Shown here piece by piece: positions 55,523 to 63,128 of a DNA stretch of 64,000 nucleotides. Location: assembly GCA_965652025.1 (NCBI GenBank), contig CBFGTM010000013.1:1-64000 (forward strand). The letters run 5' to 3'. The DNA is from CAVVWJ01 sp965652025. GTDB lineage: Bacteria > Gemmatimonadota > Gemmatimonadetes > Gemmatimonadales > GWC2-71-9. The notes under the pieces were generated by a model that had not been told where the DNA came from, ran no database searches, and worked only from the letters and a program-made list of their open reading frames with translations. Each line of letters opens with the position of its first letter. Position 1 is the stretch's first letter. A program made the translations under genes and the position numbers.

Positions 55523-57022
55523 ATGACCAGCACGGCAAGCGCTCCGGGAAAGAGCCGGAAATCGCAGATAACCCCTTATCAGATGTATATCGACGGGAAG
55601 TTCGTGGACGCCGCCAGCGGCAAGACCTTCGAGGTATTCGATCCGGCCACGGAGCAGGTAATCGCCACCTGTCCGGCCGGTGATGCCAAGGATATTGACG
55701 GCGCGGTTCGGGCAGCGACCAAGGCGTTTTACGACGGGTGGAAGAATGTGACGGCCCAGGAGCGGGGGCGGGTCCTCCTGCGCTTGGCGGAGCGGATTCG
55801 TGCCCGCCGGGCGGAACTGGCCGAGCTGGAGACCCGGAACTCGGGCAAGCCGATCGTAGAGTCCGAGTACGACATGGACGATACGGCAACCTGCTTCGAG
55901 TACTATGGTGGGCTCGCCACCAAGATCAATGGCGAAGTGCTACCGGTGCCGGCGGAGGCGGTGGCGTTTGCCATGCGGGAGCCGGTCGGGGTGGCGGGAC
56001 AAATCATTCCCTGGAACTACCCCATCATGATGGCGGCCTGGAAAATCGCCCCGGCACTCGCGGCCGGATGTACGGTTGTTCTCAAGCCGGCAGAGCAGAC
56101 CCCGCTCTCCATCCTGGCCCTGGCCCGGGACTTCGAGTCGGTCGGCATACCTCCAGGGGTGGTGAATATCGTCACCGGCGATGGGCCCTCGGCGGGGGCT
56201 CCCCTGGTGACTCATCCCGGCGTCAGGAAGATCGCATTCACCGGGAGCGCCGAAGTCGGCAAGCTCATCATGCGCAATGCGGCCGACCAGCTCAAGCGGG
56301 TTTCTCTGGAGCTGGGCGGCAAGTCACCCAACATTTTTTTCAGCGACGCCGATTTCGAGAACGCGGTCGATGGCGCGCTGTTTGGCACCTTCATCAATCA
56401 GGGAGAGGTCTGCTCGGCAGGAAGCCGGGTCCTGGTGCAGCGGGACATTTATAAGAAGTTCATCGACGCCACCGCTGCCAAGGCCAAGACCATCAAGCTG
56501 GGCAACGGGCTCGACCGGGAAACCAAGATGGGACCGCTGGTCAGCGCCGAGCAGCGCGACCGGGTGGCAGGGTACCTCGAGGTCGGCCGGGGCGAGGGCA
56601 AGGTCGCGGTGGGCGGCGGCCGGCCCAAGGAGTTCGACAAGGGCTGGTACGTAGAGCCGACCATCTTCTACGATGTGGACAATTCGGCCAAGATTGCCCA
56701 GGAGGAGATCTTCGGTCCGGTCATGACCGTGATTCCCTTCTCCGATGAGGCCGAGGCCATCCGGATCGCCAATGCAACGCCGTACGGCTTGGCTGCCGCG
56801 GTCTGGACCCGGGACATCTTCAAGGCATTTCGGGTGGTGAAGGCATTGGAAGCCGGAATCGTCTGGGTCAACCACATGCAGCCTACTTTTGTCGAGGCCC
56901 CCTGGGGCGGCTACAAGGCCTCTGGATTTGGCCGCGAGCTAGGACACTGGGCGGTGGAAGAGTATCTCGAGACCAAGCAGGTCTTCATCAATCTCGACGA
57001 GAAGCCGATCGGCTGGTATTAG
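55523..57022 (+). CDS. aldehyde dehydrogenase, probably gamma-aminobutyraldehyde/betaine-aldehyde type
   Basis: 499 residues. Conserved ALDH blocks include IIPWNYPIMMAAWKIAPALA, KPAEQTPLS, the catalytic Glu in LELGGKSPNIFF and the catalytic Cys at about residue 297 in NQGEVCSAGSR. It would oxidise an aldehyde with NAD(P)+. The product of PatA is gamma-aminobutyraldehyde, and this enzyme could turn it into GABA for GabT. It is 117 bases after the saccharopine dehydrogenase-like gene on the same strand, and a heptamer repeat array follows its stop. Confidence 0.92.
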   Translation: MTSTASAPGKSRKSQITPYQMYIDGKFVDAASGKTFEVFDPATEQVIATCPAGDAKDIDGAVRAATKAFYDGWKNVTAQERGRVLLRLAERIRARRAELAELETRNSGKPIVESEYDMDDTATCFEYYGGLATKINGEVLPVPAEAVAFAMREPVGVAGQIIPWNYPIMMAAWKIAPALAAGCTVVLKPAEQTPLSILALARDFESVGIPPGVVNIVTGDGPSAGAPLVTHPGVRKIAFTGSAEVGKLIMRNAADQLKRVSLELGGKSPNIFFSDADFENAVDGALFGTFINQGEVCSAGSRVLVQRDIYKKFIDATAAKAKTIKLGNGLDRETKMGPLVSAEQRDRVAGYLEVGRGEGKVAVGGGRPKEFDKGWYVEPTIFYDVDNSAKIAQEEIFGPVMTVIPFSDEAEAIRIANATPYGLAAAVWTRDIFKAFRVVKALEAGIVWVNHMQPTFVEAPWGGYKASGFGRELGHWAVEEYLETKQVFINLDEKPIGWY

Positions 57023-57024
57023 AG

Positions 57025-57126
57025 AAAGTGAAAAGTCAAAAGTGAAAAGTGAAAAAAGGGAACTATGAGGCGAGAGCGACCTCCCATTTCCACTCTTCAC
57101 TTTTCACTATTCCCTTTTCACCCTTC
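57025..57126 (+). repeat. GTGAAAA/TTCACTT heptamer array with inverted arms
   Basis: AGTGAAAAGTGAA at 57041-57053 is exactly complementary to 57096-57108. Tandem AAAGTGA units extend each arm. It begins a few bases after the ALDH stop and could form a hairpin in the transcript. It matches the style of the 10182-10287 array. The rest of the spacer, 57127-57327, holds nothing that I can identify. Confidence 0.75.
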
Positions 57127-57327
57127 ATTCCCCACTAGTTGCACTCGCGCAACGACGAGTCGCCACTAGCCCTTCTGCAAATCCTGGCAGCACAGCGATA
57201 GTCCGTTGTTCCGCAAACAGTTCGGCGCACTCGCGCCGGGCATGAAGCTCGCACTTCCCCCGACCGACATCGACCACCACCAAGCAAGAATCTGCACCGG
57301 CAGCCACCCGGTTCCTCGAACCCGCGC

Positions 57328-58644
57328 GTGATGGAAGACCTGCTGGGCCGGCCACCGGTGACTCTGGATCTCAGCGCGGTTCGCGCCGATCTGGAAAACC
57401 GGGTGATTCTTCTGACGGGGGCGGCAGGCTCGATCGGGTCCGAGCTGGCGCGGCAAATCGCTCCATTCAAGCCCGCTCGGCTGGTGCTCCTGGATCGGTC
57501 GGAGAGCGATCTCTACTTCCTGCATCTGGAGTTGCGGGAGGCGCATCCGGGACTGGATCTGGTACCGATCCTCTGCGACATCACCAATCAGACGCGGCTG
57601 TCCCAGGTCTGCGCCCAGCACCGGCCCCAGTACGTAATCCATGCCGCGGCGTATAAGCACGTGCCGTTGATGGAGACCAACGTGCTCGAGGCAGTGCGCA
57701 ACAACGTCTTGGGAACCCTGCTCGTTGCCACGACGGCAGTACGCTATGGGGCCGCCAAGCTTCTGCTGATCTCTACCGACAAGGCGATCCGCCCCTCCAA
57801 CGTCATGGGGGCATCCAAACGAGTGGCGGAACGAATCATCTTCGGCCTGCCCAACCTCCACCGCGCCGGCACCGACTTCCGGGCGGTCCGGTTCGGGAAC
57901 GTACTGGCCTCCAAGGGCAGCGTCATTCCGCTCTTCGAGCGGCAGCTCGCGGCGGGAGGCCCCATCACCGTGACCCACCCGATGGTGACGCGCTACTTCA
58001 TGACCATTCCCGAGGCGGGGCAACTGGTCCTCCAGGCCGGCGCGTTGCCCGAAACGGTCGGCGCCATTGCCGCGCTGGAGATAGGGGAGCCGGTTCGGAT
58101 TCTGAATCTGGCGGAGAAACTCATTCGGTTGTCTGGCCAAGTTCCCGGCAGGGACGTCCAGATCGTCTTCACCGGGCTTCGACCGGGAGAAAAGCTCAAT
58201 GAAGATCAGGTCTCGGCGCCGGAGGCGGCCGTTCCGACTTCGGCCGAAAAGATCCGGATCAGCCACCCTCAGGAAAACGCCGGACCGGAACTGGTCCAGG
58301 GGCTCGCCCGACTATTCACCTATCTCGAAGCCGGTGACCAGGAGGGCTCGCGTACGACTCTATGCGAGCTGGTACCGGAGTGCGTGCCCCCGTTACGGCA
58401 GTTCGAATACCCCTCTGCTCCTCTGGCCGAGAACCACCGAAGCGCAGCCTGGGCCAGCCTGGTCATCCCACGGGAGACCGGCTGGCGCGAGCGTCGCCGC
58501 GACGCGCCGCCCACTGCCGAGCTGCCTGACCCTCTCGACCGGCGCGGAAGCGTTGCATGCCGCCGAAAGACCCCGCGCGTAGGTGGCCGTCGGCGAACTG
58601 ACATGGGAGTGCTTCTGGCGAACGGAACGAGAGCCCTTTCATGA
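57328..58644 (+). CDS. CapD/FlaA1-type nucleotide-sugar 4,6-dehydratase domain
   Basis: 438 residues. It starts MEDLLGRPPVTLDLSAVRAD, the linker that in full-length CapD/PglF/WbpM follows the membrane half, so the N-terminal membrane domain is missing. The Rossmann fold follows: ILLTGAAGSIGSELARQIAP, HAAAYKHVPLMETN, and the SMK triad in STDKAIRPSNVMGASKRVAE. It would convert a UDP-sugar (often UDP-GlcNAc) to its 4-keto-6-deoxy form. The last 100 residues are rich in Arg and Pro and do not resemble the family; the actual end may be earlier in function. It starts a surface-glycan cluster. Confidence 0.85.
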   Translation: MMEDLLGRPPVTLDLSAVRADLENRVILLTGAAGSIGSELARQIAPFKPARLVLLDRSESDLYFLHLELREAHPGLDLVPILCDITNQTRLSQVCAQHRPQYVIHAAAYKHVPLMETNVLEAVRNNVLGTLLVATTAVRYGAAKLLLISTDKAIRPSNVMGASKRVAERIIFGLPNLHRAGTDFRAVRFGNVLASKGSVIPLFERQLAAGGPITVTHPMVTRYFMTIPEAGQLVLQAGALPETVGAIAALEIGEPVRILNLAEKLIRLSGQVPGRDVQIVFTGLRPGEKLNEDQVSAPEAAVPTSAEKIRISHPQENAGPELVQGLARLFTYLEAGDQEGSRTTLCELVPECVPPLRQFEYPSAPLAENHRSAAWASLVIPRETGWRERRRDAPPTAELPDPLDRRGSVACRRKTPRVGGRRRTDMGVLLANGTRALS

Positions 58645-59744
58645 CTGCCACTGGCCTCAGCACCAGGGTTCAGGTTCGAGAGCTGAGCGGAGGGGAGCTG
58701 GATACCTGGGATTCCCTGGTTCGGAGGTTTCCGAATCACAGGGTGGTCCACACCATGGCCTGGCTGAAATCGCTGGAGTCATCCGGGTTCGGGGAAGCCC
58801 GGTTCCTGAGCTTCGAGAAGGACCGGGAGAGCGTGGGCTGCATACCCGGACTCATGAGCGAAGTGGGCCCCCTGCGGGTGTTCGGCTCCCCCCCACCGGG
58901 CAGTCAAACGGTCAGCATGGGGCCTGCATTCGACGAGCATAGGGTGACCACGCCGGAACTGATGGATGCACTCACGAACTTCCTCGAGCGGCGGCTCGGT
59001 GTGCACCACATGGAGATCGTAAGCCCCGACTTGGATCCGGCCACCATGCCGGGGCTGGGATTCCGGGGTGAGCCATGGCCGACCTATCGCACTCGGCTGT
59101 TTCCGGCGGACGAAGCCAAAACCCTGAAGCAGCTCAAGGACTGCGTCCGGCGGAACATCGCCCGCGGGGTGAAGCAGGGCCTCGACGTTCACTTCGAGAC
59201 CGATGAGAGCTTCGTGAACGAGCACTACCGGCAGATCAAAGAAGTGTATCTGCGGAGTGGACACGTGGTGAGTTTCAACCGGCAGCGGGTCCTGCAGTGT
59301 TTCCGCCAGCTCCGCAAGTCGGGAAATCTGGTAGCTGTGTCGGTGTACTTGCCCAACCGGGTCAACATCGCCACGGGGATGTTCACTATCGAGGGGACCG
59401 AGCTGCTCCTCTGGACCTGGGGCCAACGCACCAGATACCGCTGGCACCGGCCAACCGAGCTGATGACGTGGACCGTGATGCAGCGAGCGGTGCGAGAGGG
59501 TTGCGAGCGGTTTGACGTCAGCGGGATCGGCGAGCTCAAGACCAGGTTAGGGGCCGAGCTCGACAGCCGGAGACATCGCTGGATCCGGAGTCGCTACCGG
59601 TGGCTCCTCGGCATGAGAGACCTCGCGGCCAAGAGCTTCCATTGGCAGCAGATGGTGCGAGGCCGGGTGGCACGCCTGAGCCTGCCAGCAGCATTCCAGG
59701 GACTGGAGCCAGTCCCCTCCATCCGCGATGTACTGCGCAAGTAG
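58641..59744 (+). CDS. FemAB/GNAT-like acyltransferase
   Basis: 367 residues. Two acetyltransferase-like halves: LDTWDSLVRRFPNHRVVHTM near the start and LRKSGNLVAVSVYLPNRVNI with FTIEGTELLLWTWGQRTRY later. The pattern fits the FemAB/Acetyltransf_6 group, which adds acyl or aminoacyl groups to glycans or wall precursors. The start overlaps the dehydratase stop by four bases. No membrane segment. Confidence 0.75.
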   Translation: MTATGLSTRVQVRELSGGELDTWDSLVRRFPNHRVVHTMAWLKSLESSGFGEARFLSFEKDRESVGCIPGLMSEVGPLRVFGSPPPGSQTVSMGPAFDEHRVTTPELMDALTNFLERRLGVHHMEIVSPDLDPATMPGLGFRGEPWPTYRTRLFPADEAKTLKQLKDCVRRNIARGVKQGLDVHFETDESFVNEHYRQIKEVYLRSGHVVSFNRQRVLQCFRQLRKSGNLVAVSVYLPNRVNIATGMFTIEGTELLLWTWGQRTRYRWHRPTELMTWTVMQRAVREGCERFDVSGIGELKTRLGAELDSRRHRWIRSRYRWLLGMRDLAAKSFHWQQMVRGRVARLSLPAAFQGLEPVPSIRDVLRK

Positions 59745-59808
59745 CCCCGGCAGCCGGGAGCTCACTGCCACTCTGCCAGCGGAGTCGAAGCAGAAGGGCG
59801 GTCGCAGC

Positions 59809-60759
59809 TTGCGGATCCTGCTGATCGCCGAAGAAGCGGCTGGGGTTCAGACCTTACGGATGCTCGCGGGATCGAGCCACGAAGTGGTGGCGGTGATGAC
59901 CCAGGGCTTGGGCATCGGTGCCATTGGCGCGACCGTCGCCGGCGTTGCATCTCGGTTGGGCTATCGACTCTGGCCCGTCCAGCGAAGCCGGGAGCCCGGA
60001 TTTGCCGACGTTATCCGGCAGGAGAAGGTCGATCTCCTGCTGAACGTGCACACGCGGTATGTCCTTCCGCCGGCAGTGGTCGCGGCTCCGCTCATCGGAA
60101 GCTTCAATCTTCATCCCGGCCCGTTGCCTCGCTACGCGGGGCTCAACGCTCCCAGCTGGGCGATCTACCACGGAGAGCGCACCCATGGGGTTACGGTGCA
60201 TTGGATGGATCACGGAATTGATACCGGCCCCATTGCCTTCGCAGCCGAACTGCCGATCGAGGACGACGACACGGGCCTGACCCTGAGCAGTAAGTGCGTC
60301 CGGGCGGGCCTGCCCCTGCTCCATGATCTGCTGCAAGCCGCGTCCCGTGGAGCCGTGCCGCAGCTGGCTCAACCCCTCGGGCCCCGGCGCTACTACGGAC
60401 AGGAGGTACCTCATCAGGGCCGCTTGATCTGGTCCGAGAGCGCGGCGAGGATAGTGAACTTCGTTCGAGCCTGTGACTACGCACCATTTGCCTCACCTTG
60501 GGGCGTCCCTCGCGCCTATCTCAGTGGCCGGGAGGTTGTCCTGCTGAAAGCGGCCCGGACCGGAGATCCGACCGAGGCGGAGCCCGGCACAGTAGGGCGT
60601 CCGGTCGGCAGTGAGATGCTGGTGGCCGCACGGGATGAGTGGGTGAGGGTTCGCCGGGTTCAGATAGGCAGCTCGATCTTTCCTGCGGCGGACGCGCTTC
60701 GAGAAGGTGACCGCTTTGCGCTCCCTGCTTCAGTGGAGGGCTCGCCCGCAGCACGGTAG
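59809..60759 (+). CDS. formyltransferase-family protein
   Basis: 316 residues from the TTG at 59809, where the fold begins (LRILLIAEEAAGVQTLRM); an ATG at 59728 lies inside the previous gene. The formyl-transferase signature is LHPGPLPRYAGLNAPSWAIY followed by GVTVHWMDHGIDTGPIAF, giving the Asn/His/Asp catalytic set of 10-formyl-tetrahydrofolate enzymes. A separate C-terminal domain follows. Sequence context indicates a sugar N-formyltransferase rather than methionyl-tRNA formyltransferase. Confidence 0.8.
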   Translation: MRILLIAEEAAGVQTLRMLAGSSHEVVAVMTQGLGIGAIGATVAGVASRLGYRLWPVQRSREPGFADVIRQEKVDLLLNVHTRYVLPPAVVAAPLIGSFNLHPGPLPRYAGLNAPSWAIYHGERTHGVTVHWMDHGIDTGPIAFAAELPIEDDDTGLTLSSKCVRAGLPLLHDLLQAASRGAVPQLAQPLGPRRYYGQEVPHQGRLIWSESAARIVNFVRACDYAPFASPWGVPRAYLSGREVVLLKAARTGDPTEAEPGTVGRPVGSEMLVAARDEWVRVRRVQIGSSIFPAADALREGDRFALPASVEGSPAAR

Positions 60760-60972
60760 TTCCTATCAGGGGCATGGCGTTTGCCCCTCCCAGCGCTGAG
60801 ATCTGAACCCGCACCGATCCAAATCGTCATAGCCTCGGCTTCCCGCCGGGGCCGAGTGCAAAAGCTGGCGTGCTAGGGCAATCACGCGGCACTCGAGCCA
60901 CATACGCTGTTGCGCGGCTTTGGGCTTCGTTGCTTCCGAGCAACAGCTATCCGAGAAAGGCGAGGCGCCGGA

Positions 60973-61710
60973 GTGTCATTGAACCGGTTGAGTGGGCAGG
61001 GTTTCGAGGCTGCGTTTCACCGGGAAGATCAGCCTATTCGCTCTGCGTATGCTGCGCGGAAGGCCGAAGCATCTTACGCCGACTCGCTGGCCGGTCGCTT
61101 TCAAATCCAGGAGCGGGAGCGGCATGTGCTTCAGCTGCTCGACCGCTACGGTCTGATGCCTCTGGCGGGAAAGCGAATCCTCGAGGTTGGGTGCGGCACC
61201 GGCAAGTGGCTACGCGATCTGGTTGCTTGGGGTGCCGACCCGGACCACCTCTTCGGCGTGGAACTGCTCCAGGCCTCGGCCGTTCGAGCCCGCCGCCTCT
61301 GCCCCCAAGCGGTGACCATCGAGTGCGGGAACGCCGCTGAGCTTCGATTCGACGGTGGCTCCTTTGACATCCTGCTTCAGGCGAATGTATTCACCTCGCT
61401 CCTGGATGAAGACATGAAGCAGGCGATGGCGACGGAAATGATTCGCGTGTTGCGGCCGGGTGGGGTGATCGTGTGGTACGACTTCTTCATGAAGAATTCG
61501 TGTAACTCTTACGTGCGGCCGGTGACCCGAACGGACATCCAGCGGCTCTTTCCGGGGTGCTCGATCGACCTCCACCGAATCAGCCTGACGCCGGTGTTGA
61601 CCCGGCTATTGGCCCCTCGGTCGTGGACTCTGTGCTCGATGCTGTCCCGGTTCCCACCCCTTTGCACCCACTATTTGGGCGCCATTCACAGCACCGTGAG
61701 CCGCCACTGA
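60973..61710 (+). CDS. class I SAM-dependent methyltransferase
   Basis: 245 residues from a GTG start (SLNRLSGQGFEAAFHREDQP). Motif I is ILEVGCGTGKWLRDLV, the acidic strand end is GVELLQASAVRARR, and the middle motif is FDILLQANVFTSLLDED; post-motif LRPGGVIVWYDFF. The region before 60973 (to 60910) is less protein-like. The gene stands in the glycan cluster, and a sugar O- or N-methylation is likely. The gap 60760-60972 contains no feature that I can support. Confidence 0.87.
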   Translation: MSLNRLSGQGFEAAFHREDQPIRSAYAARKAEASYADSLAGRFQIQERERHVLQLLDRYGLMPLAGKRILEVGCGTGKWLRDLVAWGADPDHLFGVELLQASAVRARRLCPQAVTIECGNAAELRFDGGSFDILLQANVFTSLLDEDMKQAMATEMIRVLRPGGVIVWYDFFMKNSCNSYVRPVTRTDIQRLFPGCSIDLHRISLTPVLTRLLAPRSWTLCSMLSRFPPLCTHYLGAIHSTVSRH

Positions 61711-61731
61711 TGGCAATGATGTCGCCCCAGC

Positions 61732-63102
61732 ATGCCCCCCTCACCGCCGGCTAATCCGTTCGTGCTGCCTCCGGAGACAAAGACGCCCTCCGAGGGGAAA
61801 CCGTCCGCTGGAAGTCTGCTCCAGCAACTCGCGACCGCACTCGAGTCATCCGGCGTGAAGTATTGCCAGTGGAAGGGCCATTGGAGCAGCCACCGATGGA
61901 GCACCGGATTCGGCGACGTGGATTTGCTGGTCGTACGGGGGGAGTTGTCTCGCTTTCGAGCACTGGTGGCAGAGCTGGGCTTCAAGCCGGCCCAGCCGCA
62001 CGGCCATCGGATGATACCCGGCGTAGAGAGCTACTTCGGATACGATCCGGCGGTGCCCCGGCTGCTGCACCTTCGCGTGCAGTACCAACTGGTGCTGGGC
62101 GATTACTGGAAGCCGGTTTATCGGATCCCTTTCGAACGGGAGCTACTGGACCGCTCGGTGCCTGGCCAGTTGTTCCGGATTCCCGCTCCAACCGATCAGT
62201 TCCTGGTGTTCGTGCTTCGACTGATGCTGCGGCAAGTGGGACGTCCGCTGCTCTCGCTGCAAACCCGATGGACCACTGGTGTACGCATCCAGCTCGATTC
62301 GCTGGAGGCGGGTAGTGACCGCGAGGAGTTGGCGGCACTCCTGAAGCAGCACCTGAATCTCGATTGCTCGGTGTTCGACCGCTGCGTACGATCGCTTCGG
62401 GATGAGTGCGGCAGACTGGAGCGGGCAATGTTGCCCTGGCTGATGCATCGCCAGCTGCGGGCGCATGCCCGCCGCCCTCCGGCGGCAGCCGTATTCTCCG
62501 CCGCCGCAGAGAAACTGGTCCCGGCATGGGGGCAGAGTAGCCGCGGAGTCTATCTGAGCAGCGGTGGTTCAGTGTTTGCCCTGATAGGCGGCGAGGGGGC
62601 TGGAACCTCCACCGCTTCCCGCGAACTGGTCCGCTGGTTGGCACCGGCGTTTCCGACCATGCGCGCCGATCTGGGGAATCCGCCGAGATCGCTCACGACG
62701 CTGGTGGTCGGTGCAGCTCTCGAGCTCCAGCACCGGATTGCACGACGGCTGAAGCGACCTCACCGCGCCGGCGGGTTGATCGAACTGCTTCGCCATCTCT
62801 GCACTGCGCGAGACCGGCACCGGCTCTACCTTCGGGTCCAGCGATTCGCGGCTGCCGGCGGTATCGCCATCTGCGAGGGGTATCCGGTCGAACAGAACCG
62901 AGCCCTGGTCGGGCCGGCTATTCCCGGGTTGCTGAGCGGCCAGATCGAGCCGGCGGCAGCCTGGATGCTGCGGGCCGAGGCCTCGTACTACCAGCGCATT
63001 CTCCGTCCCGATGGCATCCACGTGTTGCGGCTCGATGATGCGGGCCGCCCGTTTCCCGAGATCCTTCAGAGGCTCAAGGCACTTCTCTGGTCCATCCTCT
63101 GA
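61732..63102 (+). CDS. nucleotidyltransferase/thymidylate-kinase-like fusion
   Basis: 456 residues. The N-terminal 200 residues have GFGDVDLLVVRGELSRFRAL and CQWKGHW, as in NTase-fold proteins of the polysaccharide clusters. The C-terminal 180 residues resemble a thymidylate kinase: FALIGGEGAGTSTASRELVR (P-loop-like) and GGIAICEGYPVEQNRALVGP. The P-loop has GEGAGTST where a GxxxxGKST Lys is normal, so kinase activity may be lost. Role probably glycan export or priming; unknown. Confidence 0.7.
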   Translation: MPPSPPANPFVLPPETKTPSEGKPSAGSLLQQLATALESSGVKYCQWKGHWSSHRWSTGFGDVDLLVVRGELSRFRALVAELGFKPAQPHGHRMIPGVESYFGYDPAVPRLLHLRVQYQLVLGDYWKPVYRIPFERELLDRSVPGQLFRIPAPTDQFLVFVLRLMLRQVGRPLLSLQTRWTTGVRIQLDSLEAGSDREELAALLKQHLNLDCSVFDRCVRSLRDECGRLERAMLPWLMHRQLRAHARRPPAAAVFSAAAEKLVPAWGQSSRGVYLSSGGSVFALIGGEGAGTSTASRELVRWLAPAFPTMRADLGNPPRSLTTLVVGAALELQHRIARRLKRPHRAGGLIELLRHLCTARDRHRLYLRVQRFAAAGGIAICEGYPVEQNRALVGPAIPGLLSGQIEPAAAWMLRAEASYYQRILRPDGIHVLRLDDAGRPFPEILQRLKALLWSIL

Positions 63103-63128
63103 CATCGCTCTCGGGAGAGGCCGAAGCC

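Noticed and set aside
60910..60972. Earlier ATG of the methyltransferase at 60910
   Set aside because: The added 21 residues are Arg-rich and unlike the family; the GTG at 60973 begins the natural sequence.
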